From assembly GCF_016862755.1 (NCBI RefSeq), contig NZ_BONO01000002.1, positions 62,001 to 126,000 on the forward strand: a stretch of DNA of 64,000 nt, given 5' to 3'. The DNA comes from Cellulomonas pakistanensis. Lineage in GTDB: Bacteria > Actinomycetota > Actinomycetes > Actinomycetales > Cellulomonadaceae. The position numbers were made by a program, and so were the translations under genes. Each line of letters begins with the position of its first letter. Positions within the stretch are counted from its first letter, which is position 1. This document shows positions 15,617-23,731 of this stretch, piece by piece. The notes beneath the pieces were generated by a model, which searched no databases, was not told the DNA's origin, and was given only the letters and a program-made list of their open reading frames with translations.

Positions 15617-15666
15617 CCCCGCGCGCCGCCCGCGCGAGCCCGCACGACCCGCACGAAGGAGTGCCC

Positions 15667-16929
15667 ATGCCGGACGTCCGCGTCCCCCGGCCCGCCCACC
15701 TCGACCACCGCGGCGCCCGGGCCGTCGTCACCGTGCTCGACCCGGCGGGGCGGCCGCTCGCCGACGCGTCGGTGGAGGTCGCGCAGGCCCGGCACGCGTT
15801 CGGCTTCGGCTGCACGGCGTTCGAGGTGATCGCCCCGGCGAACGGCGAGCCGCCCGGTCCCGGGGACCCGGCGCCCGACGTCCTGCCCGGCGTGCTGGAC
15901 CGGTGGCTGGCGCTGTTCGACACCGCGACGCTCCCGTTCTACTGGTCGCAGTTCGAGCCCGAGCGCGGGCGCCCCGACACGGACCGGCTGCTCGCCGCCG
16001 CGCGCTGGCTCGCGGAGCGCGGCGTGCGCGTGAAGGGCCACCCGCTCGCCTGGCACACGCTCGCGCCGGCGTGGCTGCGCGACCTGCCCGAGGACGACGT
16101 CGCGGCGGCCGTCCGGGACCGGATCACCCGGGACGTCACCGCGTTCCGCGGCGTCGTCGGCACCTGGGACGCGATCAACGAGGTCGTGATCATGCCGGTG
16201 TTCGACAAGGAGCCCAACGGGCTCACCCGGCTGTGCGCCCGGGACGGCCGCGTGCCCACCGTCCGCCTGGCGTTCGACGCGGCCCGCGCGGCGGACCCCA
16301 CCGCCACGCTGCTGCTCAACGACTTCGACCTCTCCGCGGACTACGAGCGGCTCGTCGAGGACTGCCTGGACGCCGGCGTCCGGATCGACGCGCTCGGGCT
16401 CCAGACGCACATGCACCAGGGCTACCGCGGCGAGGAGTGGACGCTCGGGGTGCTCGACCGGTTCGCGCGGTTCGGCCTGCCGCTGCACCTCACGGAGACG
16501 ACGCTCGTCTCGGGCGCCCTGATGCCGCCGCACGTGGCGGACCTCAACGACTGGCAGGTGCCGTCCTGGCCGTCGACGCCGGACGGCGAGGCGCGGCAGG
16601 CCGACGAGGTCGTGCGGCACTACACGACCCTGTTCGGACACCCCGCGGTGCACGCGGCGACGTACTGGGGCCTGTGCGACGCCGGCGCGTGGCTCGGCGC
16701 TCCGGCCGGGCTGCTGCGGGCCGACGGGACGCCGAAGCCGGCGTACGACGCGCTGCGCGCGCTGGTGCGGGGAGCCTGGTGGCTGGACCCGGCGCCCGCC
16801 CGCACCGACGCGGAGGGCCGGTTCGTGCTGGACGCGTACCTCGGCGACTACCGGGTGACGGCGGGCGGGCGGGCGGCGACCGTGACGCTCGCGCGCGACG
16901 CCGCGACGGCCGAGGCGCGCCTGGCCTGA
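15667..16929 (+). CDS. Glycoside hydrolase family 10 endo-1,4-beta-xylanase, probably intracellular
   Basis: The 420-residue protein contains a GH10 barrel. HPLAWHT is the conserved substrate-site histidine block, the acid/base Glu lies in TWDAINEVV near residue 177, and the nucleophile Glu is in LPLHLTETTL near residue 278. An N-terminal strand region (AVVTVLDPAGRPLADASVEV) and a C-terminal one (AEGRFVLDAYLGDYRVTAGG) look like small beta domains. No signal peptide or carbohydrate-binding module is present, so it probably acts on imported xylo-oligosaccharides. The ATG is 6 bp after AAGGAG; a GTG at 15661 is too close to that site. Confidence 0.93.
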   Translation: MPDVRVPRPAHLDHRGARAVVTVLDPAGRPLADASVEVAQARHAFGFGCTAFEVIAPANGEPPGPGDPAPDVLPGVLDRWLALFDTATLPFYWSQFEPERGRPDTDRLLAAARWLAERGVRVKGHPLAWHTLAPAWLRDLPEDDVAAAVRDRITRDVTAFRGVVGTWDAINEVVIMPVFDKEPNGLTRLCARDGRVPTVRLAFDAARAADPTATLLLNDFDLSADYERLVEDCLDAGVRIDALGLQTHMHQGYRGEEWTLGVLDRFARFGLPLHLTETTLVSGALMPPHVADLNDWQVPSWPSTPDGEARQADEVVRHYTTLFGHPAVHAATYWGLCDAGAWLGAPAGLLRADGTPKPAYDALRALVRGAWWLDPAPARTDAEGRFVLDAYLGDYRVTAGGRAATVTLARDAATAEARLA

Positions 16930-16974
16930 CCGCTCTCGACGCCCGCGGACCTCCCGCGCCCCGCGCCGGCTCGG

Positions 16975-17033
16975 CGAGAGTGCAGAAGGTGCGGGGTTCG
17001 CGCGCGAGAAACCCCGCATCTGCTGCACTCTCG
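16975..17033. terminator. Large interrupted palindrome between convergent genes
   Basis: Outer arms CGAGAGTGCAG and CTGCACTCTCG and inner arms TGCGGGGTT and AACCCCGCA are separated by a 4x4 internal loop, with an 11-base apical loop. The 59-bp element sits between the convergent ends of the xylanase and the MBL hydrolase and probably stops transcription from both sides. Confidence 0.7.
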
Positions 17034-17083
17034 GCGCGGTCTCGCCCGGCGGTCCCCGCCGCGACGGCCCTGGACGCCCGCGC

Positions 17084-17752
17084 TCAGGCGGCCGGCGTCC
17101 AGGTGTAGGGCGACCCCGCGGCGATGCGGACGTACTCCCCGGCGCCGCCCAGGCCGCCCACCAGGCGGTCGGCGAGCGCGCGGCCCGGCTCGGACAGGAT
17201 CGCGTCGTGGATCGGCGCCGCGACCCGCGGGTGCACCGCCCGCACGTAGTCGATCGCCTCGGCGAGCTTGAGCCACGGCGCGGCGACGGGCACGAGCAGC
17301 ACCTCGACCCGCGTCCCGGCGGGCGGCTCGGTGAACGCGTCGCCCGGGTGCAGCAGGCCACCGTCCACCAGGTACCCCACGTTTCGCGGGCGCGGCACGT
17401 CCGGGTGGATCAGCGCGTGCTGCTCCCCGACCGCCCGGACCTCGAACCCCGCCGCCTCGAACACGTCCCCGGCGACGACGGCCCGCACGCGCGCCGCCGG
17501 TGCGCCGGCCTCGACCAGCTGCGCGACCACATCGGCCGGCGCCCACGCCGCGAGCCCGTGGCGCCCGGCGAGCGCCGCCGCGAGGCGCGCGACGTCGACG
17601 TGGTCGACGTGCTCGTGCGTGACGAGCACGGCCTCGGCGTCGTCGAGGACGGTCAGGTCGCTGAACGACCCGGGGTCGAGCACGAGCCGCCGCCCCGCGC
17701 GCTCGAGGCGGACGCAGGCGTGGCCGTGGTGCGTGATCGTCGTGTCGGTCAT
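17084..17752 (-). CDS. Metallo-beta-lactamase fold hydrolase (UlaG-like)
   Basis: The 222-residue protein shows THHGHACVRLE at the start, LVTHEHVDHVD (the HxHxDH-type zinc motif, here HEHVDH), LHPGDAFTEPP and PIHDAILSEPG near the end. This is the L-ascorbate-6-phosphate lactonase-like MBL subgroup (lactamase_B_3). Many members are of unknown substrate. It ends convergent to the xylanase gene. Confidence 0.9.
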   Translation of the reverse strand: MTDTTITHHGHACVRLERAGRRLVLDPGSFSDLTVLDDAEAVLVTHEHVDHVDVARLAAALAGRHGLAAWAPADVVAQLVEAGAPAARVRAVVAGDVFEAAGFEVRAVGEQHALIHPDVPRPRNVGYLVDGGLLHPGDAFTEPPAGTRVEVLLVPVAAPWLKLAEAIDYVRAVHPRVAAPIHDAILSEPGRALADRLVGGLGGAGEYVRIAAGSPYTWTPAA

Positions 17753-17839
17753 GCCAGCAGCATCGCCCCAGGTCGGTGCCGCGTCGACCCGGCACCCGGG
17801 CGGGTGCGGACGCGATTCCGCGAACCCGTGCCGTCCCGC

Positions 17840-17845
17840 TACGGT
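17840..17845 (+). promoter_or_regulatory. -10 hexamer for leaderless ParA-family gene
   Basis: TACGGT precedes the GTG at 17852 by six bases and no ribosome binding site is visible. An alternative GTG at 17846 would lie too close to the hexamer. Confidence 0.45.
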
Positions 17846-17851
17846 GTGCCC

Positions 17852-18622
17852 GTGCTGGTGCTGGGAGTGTGCTCGCTCAAGGGCGGCGTGGGGAAGACGT
17901 CCGTGACCCTCGGGCTGGCGTCGGCGGCGCTGGAGCGCGGGCTGCGGACGCTCGTGGTCGACCTCGACCCGCAGGGCGACAGCACGCTCGCGCTGGCGAC
18001 CGGGCGGGCCGACGCCGACGTCGCCGCGGTGCTCGACTCCCCCACCGCGGAGAGCATCGCCGCCGCCACCGCGCCGAGCGCGTGGGCCGACGCCGGGCTG
18101 GACGTGCTGGTCGGCTCCGCCGCGTCGTCCCGGCACGACGCGTACGACGGCGCGGACCAGGACGTCGACCGGCTGCGGTTCGCGCTGGCCTGGGTGCACG
18201 ACTACGACCTGGTGCTGGTCGACTGCCCGCCGTCGCTCGGCGGGCTGACCCGGACGGGCCTGACGGCGTGCGACCGCGCCGTCGTCGTCACGGAGCCCGG
18301 CCTGTTCTCGGTCACCGCCGTCGGCCGCGCGATGAAGACGATCGACGACCTGCGCCGCGGGCCCGCCGGGCAGCTGCAGCCGCTCGGCGTCGTCGTGAAC
18401 CGGGTCAAGGCACGCTCGACCGAGCAGGCGTTCCGCCTCGAGGAGCTGCGCGGGCTGTACGGCCCGCTGGTGCTCACCCCGTTCGTGCCCGAGCGCGCCG
18501 CCCTGCAGCAGGCGCAGGGCGCCGCCCAGCCGGTGCACGCGTGGCCCGGCGCCGGCGCGCGCGAGGTGGCCGGGGCGTTCGAGGACCTGCTGGACCGGGC
18601 CCTGCGGGCGCCGCGCGCCTGA
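17852..18622 (+). CDS. ParA/MinD family ATPase (orphan)
   Basis: The 256-residue protein has the deviant Walker A CSLKGGVGKTSVTLGLA at residues 6-22, VVDLDPQGDSTLALAT (switch and Walker A' region) and VLVDCPPSLGGLTRTGL (Walker B). It lacks an N-terminal DNA-binding domain and no parB gene or parS site is seen beside it, so it is not the chromosome-partitioning pair. It converges on the division-gene cluster. A role in positioning a cell-division or polar factor, as for PldP-type ATPases, is possible but is inference. Confidence 0.88.
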   Translation: MLVLGVCSLKGGVGKTSVTLGLASAALERGLRTLVVDLDPQGDSTLALATGRADADVAAVLDSPTAESIAAATAPSAWADAGLDVLVGSAASSRHDAYDGADQDVDRLRFALAWVHDYDLVLVDCPPSLGGLTRTGLTACDRAVVVTEPGLFSVTAVGRAMKTIDDLRRGPAGQLQPLGVVVNRVKARSTEQAFRLEELRGLYGPLVLTPFVPERAALQQAQGAAQPVHAWPGAGAREVAGAFEDLLDRALRAPRA

Positions 18623-18650
18623 CGCCGCCCCGGCCCGCCCGCGGGCTCTG

Positions 18651-18700
18651 GGCCTGACCGGGCTCGACCGGGCTCGACCGGGCTCGACCGGGCTCGACCG
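18651..18700. repeat. 10-bp tandem repeat (GGCTCGACCG x4, plus one variant)
   Basis: Four exact copies of GGCTCGACCG fill 18661-18700, preceded by one diverged copy (GGCCTGACCG). The tract directly abuts the terminator hairpin behind the ParA gene. A related GCTCGNCC-type tract occurs at about 62740-63075. Confidence 0.85.
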
Positions 18701-18745
18701 GAGCGTTCTGCCCGACACGCACCGGCGTGTCGGGCGGGACGCTCC
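18700..18745. terminator. Terminator hairpin after the ParA gene
   Basis: Stem GGAGCGTTCT-GCCCGACACGC pairs with GCGTGTCGGGC-GGGACGCTCC around a 4-base loop. The pairing is a nearly perfect 21 bp with two G-U type pairs. It stands 78 bp past the ParA stop. Confidence 0.75.
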
Positions 18746-18780
18746 ACCCGAGGCCCGCGTGACCCGCGCCGCGCACGCAG

Positions 18781-18814
18781 GACGGCCCGGACCCCGCGCG
18801 GGGTCCGGGCCGTC
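18781..18814. terminator. Terminator hairpin after the MerR gene
   Basis: Perfect 15-bp arms, GACGGCCCGGACCCC and GGGGTCCGGGCCGTC, enclose GCGC. It lies 18 bp past the minus-strand MerR stop and probably ends the division-cluster transcript. Confidence 0.8.
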
Positions 18815-18831
18815 CCGGTGTCGTGGTGGCG

Positions 18832-19428
18832 TCAGCCGGCGTTGCGCGCCCGGCGGCGCTCGGCGAGCTCGTCGTGCGCGTGGGCGGCGACGCCCTCGTC
18901 CTCGGCGCGCTCGGTCGGCATCTCCGCGAGCGTGCCCTCGACCTCGCGCCAGACCCGGCCGACCGCGATGCCGAACACGCCCTGACCGCCCTGGACCAGG
19001 TCGATGACCTCGTCGGCGGAGGTGCACTCGTACACGCTCGCGCCGTCGGACATCAGGGTGATCTGCGCGAGGTCGTCGACGCCGCGCTCGCGCAGGTGGC
19101 CGACCGCCGCGCGGATCTGCTGCAGGGACACCCCGGTGTCGAGCAGCCGCTTCACGACCTTGAGCACGAGGATGTCGCGGAACGAGTACAGCCGCTGCGT
19201 GCCGGAGCCGGTCGCGGGGCGGACGGACGGCTCGACGAGCCCGGTGCGGGCCCAGTAGTCGAGCTGCCGGTAGGTGATCCCCGCGGCGCGGCACGCGGTC
19301 GGGCCGCGGTACCCGGTGGTGACGTCGAGGTCGGGGAGGTCGTCGCCGAACAGGAGGCCCTGCGCGCGCTGCGGGACGCCGCCCGTCGCCTCCGCTGTCT
19401 GCTCGGTGCCGGTCACGGGGTCCTCCAC
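18832..19428 (-). CDS. MerR family regulator, Rv1830-type
   Basis: The 198-residue protein has a MerR helix-turn-helix with RAAGITYRQLDYWARTGLVEPSVRP and LYSFRDILVLKVVKRLLDTGVSLQQIRAAVGHLRERG, then a domain with LMSDGASVYECTSADEVIDLVQGGQGVFGIAVG. It is the last gene of the conserved actinobacterial cluster and corresponds in position and sequence type to Rv1830 of M. tuberculosis, a MerR-like regulator tied to growth and resuscitation. Its promoter is probably in the 137 bp upstream. Confidence 0.9.
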   Translation of the reverse strand: MEDPVTGTEQTAEATGGVPQRAQGLLFGDDLPDLDVTTGYRGPTACRAAGITYRQLDYWARTGLVEPSVRPATGSGTQRLYSFRDILVLKVVKRLLDTGVSLQQIRAAVGHLRERGVDDLAQITLMSDGASVYECTSADEVIDLVQGGQGVFGIAVGRVWREVEGTLAEMPTERAEDEGVAAHAHDELAERRRARNAG

Positions 19429-19565
19429 TCGTCGCGCCCGCGCGCCGGGGGCGGCGTGTCGGGAATGCAGTGCTCTGCTGTTCTGGGTGCAACGCTAGGG
19501 CCGCCACCAGGGGTGGTCAACGACCGCCGCGCCAGCGGCTCTCGGCGTGTCGCGCGCGGCGTGTC

Positions 19566-20132
19566 TTACCCTCCACCTGAGGTTGAACCTCGGTCCCTGC
19601 CGCCCGGCTCCCCGCGCTCGAAGTCGTCCGGCGACACGTGGTCCAGGAACTCCCGGAACTGGGCGACCTGCTCGTCCGGGTTGCCGCCCGCGGCCGCCTC
19701 GTCGGCCTCCTCCGGCGTGGCGGGCGCCGCCTCGACGCCGACCTCCGCCAGCACGTCCGTGGCGCACAGCACCGGGCAGCCCACCCGCACGGCCAGGGCG
19801 ATCGCGTCCGACGCGCGGGCGTCGACCCGGGTCCGCCGGTCCCCCAGCACGAGCGCCGCGTGGAACACGCCGCCGACCAGCTCGGTGATCTCGACCTGCC
19901 GCACGCGGACGTCCAGGGCGATCAGGACGTCGCGGAGCAGGTCGTGCGTCATCGGCCGCGGCGGCACCACACCGGCCTGCGCGGTGGCGATCGCGCCCGC
20001 CTCGGTCGGCCCGATCGCGATCGGCACGATCAGCTCGCCGACGGGCTCGAGCAGCAGCACGACGAGCTCGTCGTCACCCGGGTGGCGGCGCACCCCGAGC
20101 ACCTCGAGCTGGACCAGGTCGTCCTCGTGCAT
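19566..20132 (-). CDS. Bifunctional nuclease family protein (DUF151/BFN domain)
   Basis: The 188-residue protein carries a DUF151 domain over residues about 10-140, with LLLEPVGELIVPIAIGPTEAGAIATA, TGYR-less PRPMTHDLLRDVLIAL and RVDARASDAIALAVRVGCPV in pieces. The acidic 45-residue tail is variable in the family. It matches Rv1829 in cluster position. Nuclease activity has been reported for a plant homologue; the bacterial role is unknown. Confidence 0.9.
   Translation of the reverse strand: MHEDDLVQLEVLGVRRHPGDDELVVLLLEPVGELIVPIAIGPTEAGAIATAQAGVVPPRPMTHDLLRDVLIALDVRVRQVEITELVGGVFHAALVLGDRRTRVDARASDAIALAVRVGCPVLCATDVLAEVGVEAAPATPEEADEAAAGGNPDEQVAQFREFLDHVSPDDFERGEPGGRDRGSTSGGG
19579..19591. 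promoter_or_regulatory. 13-bp palindrome upstream of the MerR gene
   Basis: GAGGTT-G-AACCTC lies at the very end of the DUF151 coding region, 151 bp before the MerR start. MerR-type operators are commonly palindromes of this sort between promoter elements, but the promoter spacing here is not convincing. Treat as a candidate only. Confidence 0.3.
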
Positions 20133-20224
20133 GCGCCCACGCTACGACGAGCGGGCGCACCGTGCACCGGGCCGCGCGGGCCCGTCCGGCGCGCGCCCCG
20201 ACGCGCCGGGCGACGCGCCGGCCG

Positions 20225-21043
20225 TCAGGGCGCGAGGTCCGCCACGCCCGCCCGGACCAGCGCGGTGTTCAGCCGGGCGCACAGCTCGCCGACCTCGGCC
20301 GCGACCGTGCTCGCGCGCCCGCGGGCGGACGGCGACGACTGCCCCCGCCACGGCGCGACGACCGCCTCGACCATGTCCAGCTGCCGGTCGGCGGCGCTGC
20401 GGAACGCCCGCAGGTGCCGCGGCTCCAGCCCGTGCTCCGCGAGGGCGGCCGCGGCGAGCACGACCTCCTTCGCCCAGGCGTCCAGGTGGCCCGACGCCGA
20501 CGGGCGCAGCACGCCCGCCTGCACGAGGTCGACCACGACCTGCTCGTCGACGCCGGCCTCCCGGGCCAGGGCGGCGGTCGTGAACCGCGCGTCGTTGGCG
20601 CCGGAGCGCGGCACCCCGTCCTCGGTCACGACGAGGGAGACCGGCTCGGTCTCCTCGCCGGCGTCCAGGGCGGCCAGCCGCTCGCCGATCACCTTGAGCG
20701 GCACGTAGCGGTCCCGCTGCTCGCGCAGCACGTAGCGCAGGCGCTCCAGGTCGGCCGGGCTGTACTGCCGGTACCCGGACGGCGTCCGCACCGGCTCCAC
20801 CAGGCCCTGCTCCTCGAGGAACCGGAGCTTGGAGTTGGTCACGGCCGGGAACTCGATGCGCAGCGCGGCGAGCACGTCGGAGATCCGCATGCTGGCCTGC
20901 CGGGACAGCCCGCGCGGCCACGGCCCCTCGGCGACGACGGCCTCCGCGGCCCGCGCGTCCGCGCCGCGCGGGTCACCGGGCGCGGCTGCGCCGTCGGCTG
21001 CCGGGCCCGTCCCCGCGCGCCGCGCGGCCCGGGCCGCGCTCAC
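20225..21043 (-). CDS. ftsR: MerR family regulator of cell division, FtsR-type
   Basis: The 272-residue protein has a MerR DNA-binding domain starting near residue 52 (RISDVLAALRIEFPAVTNSKLRFLEEQGLVEPVRTPSGYRQYS in pieces) and a second helical half (FTTAALAREAGVDEQVVVDLVQAGVLRP) with a further winged-helix look. It is the direct neighbour of the FHA gene, matching Rv1828 and FtsR of Corynebacterium glutamicum, an activator of ftsZ. The GTG start overlaps the FHA stop. The first 50 residues are Ala/Arg-rich and may not all be translated; MRISDVL at residue 52 is an alternative start. Confidence 0.88.
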   Translation of the reverse strand: MSAARAARRAGTGPAADGAAAPGDPRGADARAAEAVVAEGPWPRGLSRQASMRISDVLAALRIEFPAVTNSKLRFLEEQGLVEPVRTPSGYRQYSPADLERLRYVLREQRDRYVPLKVIGERLAALDAGEETEPVSLVVTEDGVPRSGANDARFTTAALAREAGVDEQVVVDLVQAGVLRPSASGHLDAWAKEVVLAAAALAEHGLEPRHLRAFRSAADRQLDMVEAVVAPWRGQSSPSARGRASTVAAEVGELCARLNTALVRAGVADLAP

Positions 21044-21555
21044 TGCGCGGGGCCGGACGGCTGCGCGCCGGCCCGGGCCGCCGGGCTCGGGTGGAACGTC
21101 ATCCGGAACTTGCCGATCTGCACCTCGTCGCCGGCGCGGAGCACCGCGGAGTCGATCCGCTCGCGGTTCACGTACGTGCCGTTGAGCGAGCCCACGTCCC
21201 GCACGACGAAGTCGTCCAGCTCGCGCACAAACTCGGCGTGCTTGCGGGAGACCGTGACGTCGTCGAGGAAGATGTCCGCGCTCGGGCTCCGCCCCGCGAC
21301 CGTGCGGTCGGCGTCCAGCAGGAACCGCGCGCCCGAGCTCGGGCCGCGCTGCATGACGAGCAGCGCGGACGTGCGCGGCAGCGCCTGGACGGCGGCGGCC
21401 TGCTCGGGGGTGAGGCCCACCGGGCCCGCGGGCTCGGTCTCCAGCGCGCCGAGCGAGCCGAAGCTGATCGTCGTGTCGGGAGCCGCCGAGATGGGCGCAC
21501 CCTCGTGCGCCACCGGGCGCGGCTCGCCGCCCGGCACCTGCTGCTCGTCGCTCAT
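21040..21555 (-). CDS. garA: FHA-domain protein, GarA/OdhI homologue
   Basis: The 171-residue protein has a C-terminal FHA domain (SGARFLLDADRTVAGRSPSADIFLDDVTVSRKHAEF, then VVRDVGSLNGTYVNRERID, in pieces). GarA/OdhI binds and inhibits 2-oxoglutarate dehydrogenase and related enzymes until phosphorylated by PknB/PknG. The N-terminal phospho-switch is recognisable as DTTISF with adjacent threonines at about residues 28-29, matching the ETTS motif of GarA. I chose MSDEQQ because GGGAGGG precedes it. Its gene usually follows gcvH, which is missing here. Confidence 0.92.
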   Translation of the reverse strand: MSDEQQVPGGEPRPVAHEGAPISAAPDTTISFGSLGALETEPAGPVGLTPEQAAAVQALPRTSALLVMQRGPSSGARFLLDADRTVAGRSPSADIFLDDVTVSRKHAEFVRELDDFVVRDVGSLNGTYVNRERIDSAVLRAGDEVQIGKFRMTFHPSPAARAGAQPSGPAQ

Positions 21556-21676
21556 GACACCCTCCCAGACCTGCTGCTGCGCGCCCCCGACCTGCACCGG
21601 GGTCCCGGACAGCCTAAGCGCCCGGACCACCTGCGCACACCCCACCGTCCGGGTGTCGGCACCCGGGTCGGGAGCG

Positions 21677-22444
21677 TCACTGGTCGCCGGAGGCCTCCGG
21701 CTGCGCGTGCTGCGGGTCGGCGACCTCGCGCGTGGCGGTGACCTCGACCCGGTCCTGCGACGACACGGAGGCCGTGCCGCCGTCGATCTGCACCTTCGCC
21801 AGCGCCCCGCCGGGGATCGCCAGCGCGGTCGCCATCGTCTCCGGCTCCCCCACGGCGACCCACCGGTACGGCGGCGCGACGGGCGCGCCGTCCACCTCGA
21901 TGCCGCCGTCGGTGCCGAGCACGTAGCTGGACGCCGTCAGCCGCCGGTCGTTGAGCTGCACGGCCTCGGCGCCGGCGTTGCGGAGCTCCTCGAGCAGGTT
22001 GAGCAGCGTCAGCGCCGACACCGCGCGGTCCGGGTCCGAGATCGTCACGGTGACGCCCGGGCCCTCGGCGGGCAGCCGGCCGGACAGGATGCCCTGGGCG
22101 GCGGCGCTGCGGGTCGCGGCCTCGAGCGCGGCCTCGCGGCTCGTCCCGGCGGACTGCAGGTCCTGGCGGGTGCGCTCGAGCTCGGCGACCTGGTCCTGCA
22201 GGTCGTCCGCCTGCCGGGTCGTCTGGTCCAGCAGCGACACCAGCTCGGACTCCCGCATCACCGACAGGCTCTCGGTGTCGGTCTGCCGCACCTGCACGGC
22301 GATCGCGAAGCCCAGCAGGACGCACAGCACGCCGGTGAGCGCCTGGGCGCGGGTGGCGCGCGGGCGCAGGGCGCGGCCCAGCGCGCGCCAGCCGACGACC
22401 GGCGCCGGCTGCCGCTGCGGCTCGGGCCCGCTCACGCCCGTCAC
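21677..22444 (-). CDS. DUF881 family membrane-anchored protein
   Basis: The 255-residue protein has one transmembrane helix near residues 35-51 (ALTGVLCVLLGFAIAVQV), a coiled-coil of about 60 residues (LLDQTTRQADDLQDQVAELERTRQDL in pieces) and a DUF881 extracellular domain (GPGVTVTISDPDRAV, AEAVQLNDRRLTASSYV, PPYRWVAVGEPETM). It matches Rv1825 in order. Such proteins are linked to septum formation but have no proven biochemical role. The GTG overlaps the stop of the small basic protein. Confidence 0.9.
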   Translation of the reverse strand: MTGVSGPEPQRQPAPVVGWRALGRALRPRATRAQALTGVLCVLLGFAIAVQVRQTDTESLSVMRESELVSLLDQTTRQADDLQDQVAELERTRQDLQSAGTSREAALEAATRSAAAQGILSGRLPAEGPGVTVTISDPDRAVSALTLLNLLEELRNAGAEAVQLNDRRLTASSYVLGTDGGIEVDGAPVAPPYRWVAVGEPETMATALAIPGGALAKVQIDGGTASVSSQDRVEVTATREVADPQHAQPEASGDQ

Positions 22445-22773
22445 GCCTTGAACAGGTGCCGCCGGATCGCGGCGACGTTGGAGAAGATCCGGATGCCGAG
22501 CACGACGACCACGCCGGTGGACAGCTGCGAGCCGACGCCGAGCTGGTCGCCCAGGAACACGATGAGCGCGGCCACGACCACGTTGGACAGGAACGACACC
22601 AGGAACACCCGGTCGTCGAACAGCCCGTCGAGGACCGCGCGGAAGCCGCCGAACAGCGCGTCCAGCGCCGCCACCACCGCGATGGGCAGGTACGGCTGCA
22701 GCGCCGCCGGCACCGTGGGCTCCAGGACCAGTCCCGCCACCACGCCGACGATCAGGCCGATCACCGCGATCAA
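22441..22773 (-). CDS. sbp: Small basic membrane protein (DUF1290, Sbp)
   Basis: The 110-residue protein has three transmembrane helices and the DUF1290 signature LPIAVVAALDALFGGFRAVLDGLFDDRVFLVSFLSNVVVAA in pieces. It sits between the two DUF881 genes as in other actinobacteria and Firmicutes (Rv1824). The start is a TTG one base after the upstream stop, chosen because GAGGGGG lies six bases before it; a GTG three codons later is the alternative. Confidence 0.9.
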   Translation of the reverse strand: MIAVIGLIVGVVAGLVLEPTVPAALQPYLPIAVVAALDALFGGFRAVLDGLFDDRVFLVSFLSNVVVAALIVFLGDQLGVGSQLSTGVVVVLGIRIFSNVAAIRRHLFKA

Positions 22774-22774
22774 C

Positions 22775-23731
22775 TCAGTCCCCCTCGCTCACGTCGTCCC
22801 CGGACAGTGTGCCCGACGACTCCCCCGTCGCCGCGGGGCCGGTCGTCCCGGCGTCCGGCAGGACGGGCACGCCCTCCGGCAGCTCCGCCGACCGCAGCGT
22901 CACGGTCCCCGCCGCCGGCAGGTGCAGCTCCCGCTGCGACGACACCTGGGTCGGGATGCCGTAGGTCGACTGCAGGACGGCGAGCAGCTGCCCGCCCGAC
23001 GTGCGCGTGAGCGCCGTCTGCATGCCCTGCGGGTCGCCGATCGCCTCGACCGCGTACGGCCCGACCAGCGGCACGACGTCCACCAGGATCGCGTCGCCCG
23101 CGGTGCGGATGGCGGTCGTCGGGCCGAGGCGCTGCCCGTTCACCGCGATCGCCTCCGCACCCGACGCCCACAGGCCGTTGACCACCAGCTGCAGGTCGGA
23201 GTCGCGCACCCGTCCGTCCGGGTCGTCCTGGTCGGTGCCGGTGTCCGCGTCCTGGAGCGTGATCCGCAGGCCGTCGCCGGTGACCGCCGTCGCCCCGGAC
23301 GCGATCGAGTCGACCGCCAGCCGGTCGAGCAGCGGGGAGTCGACGGCGGACAGCCCCTGCTCCTGCAGGTCGGCGATCTCGTCCGACAGCGCGGCGCTGC
23401 GGTCGCGCAGCCGCTCCAGCTCGGCGCTCCGCTCGGTGATCTGGTCGGCGAGCACCTCCCGCGCGGCGAGCGCCGACGGCTGCGGGGCGCGCAGGGCGAG
23501 CACGGACCACGTCGTCGCCGCGCCGAGGACCACCGCCAGCGCGGCGACCGCCACCGTCCCGCGCCCGCCGCGCCGCCGCGGGGTGCCGGCCCGCGCGCGC
23601 CGCTCGGCGGCGTCCTGGTACTCGGGGTCGAGGGGGTGCTGGGTGACCTCGGTCAGCAGCGACATCGAGGCGTCGGGGCGGCGCCACGCGGGGGCGCGCC
23701 CGGGCCGGGCGGAGCCGGACGGCTCCGTCAC
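22775..23731 (-). CDS. DUF881 family membrane-anchored protein
   Basis: The 318-residue protein has an Arg-rich cytoplasmic N-terminus, a transmembrane helix near residues 63-80 (VAVAALAVVLGAATTWSVLAL), a coiled-coil (RSAELERLRDRSAALSDEIADLQ in pieces) and the DUF881 domain (DGLRITLQDAD, AEAIAVNGQRLGPTTAIRTAG, GPYAVEAIGDPQGMQTAL). It is the upstream paralogue of the DUF881 gene at 21677. Its GTG start overlaps the stop of the phosphatidyltransferase gene. Confidence 0.9.
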   Translation of the reverse strand: MTEPSGSARPGRAPAWRRPDASMSLLTEVTQHPLDPEYQDAAERRARAGTPRRRGGRGTVAVAALAVVLGAATTWSVLALRAPQPSALAAREVLADQITERSAELERLRDRSAALSDEIADLQEQGLSAVDSPLLDRLAVDSIASGATAVTGDGLRITLQDADTGTDQDDPDGRVRDSDLQLVVNGLWASGAEAIAVNGQRLGPTTAIRTAGDAILVDVVPLVGPYAVEAIGDPQGMQTALTRTSGGQLLAVLQSTYGIPTQVSSQRELHLPAAGTVTLRSAELPEGVPVLPDAGTTGPAATGESSGTLSGDDVSEGD

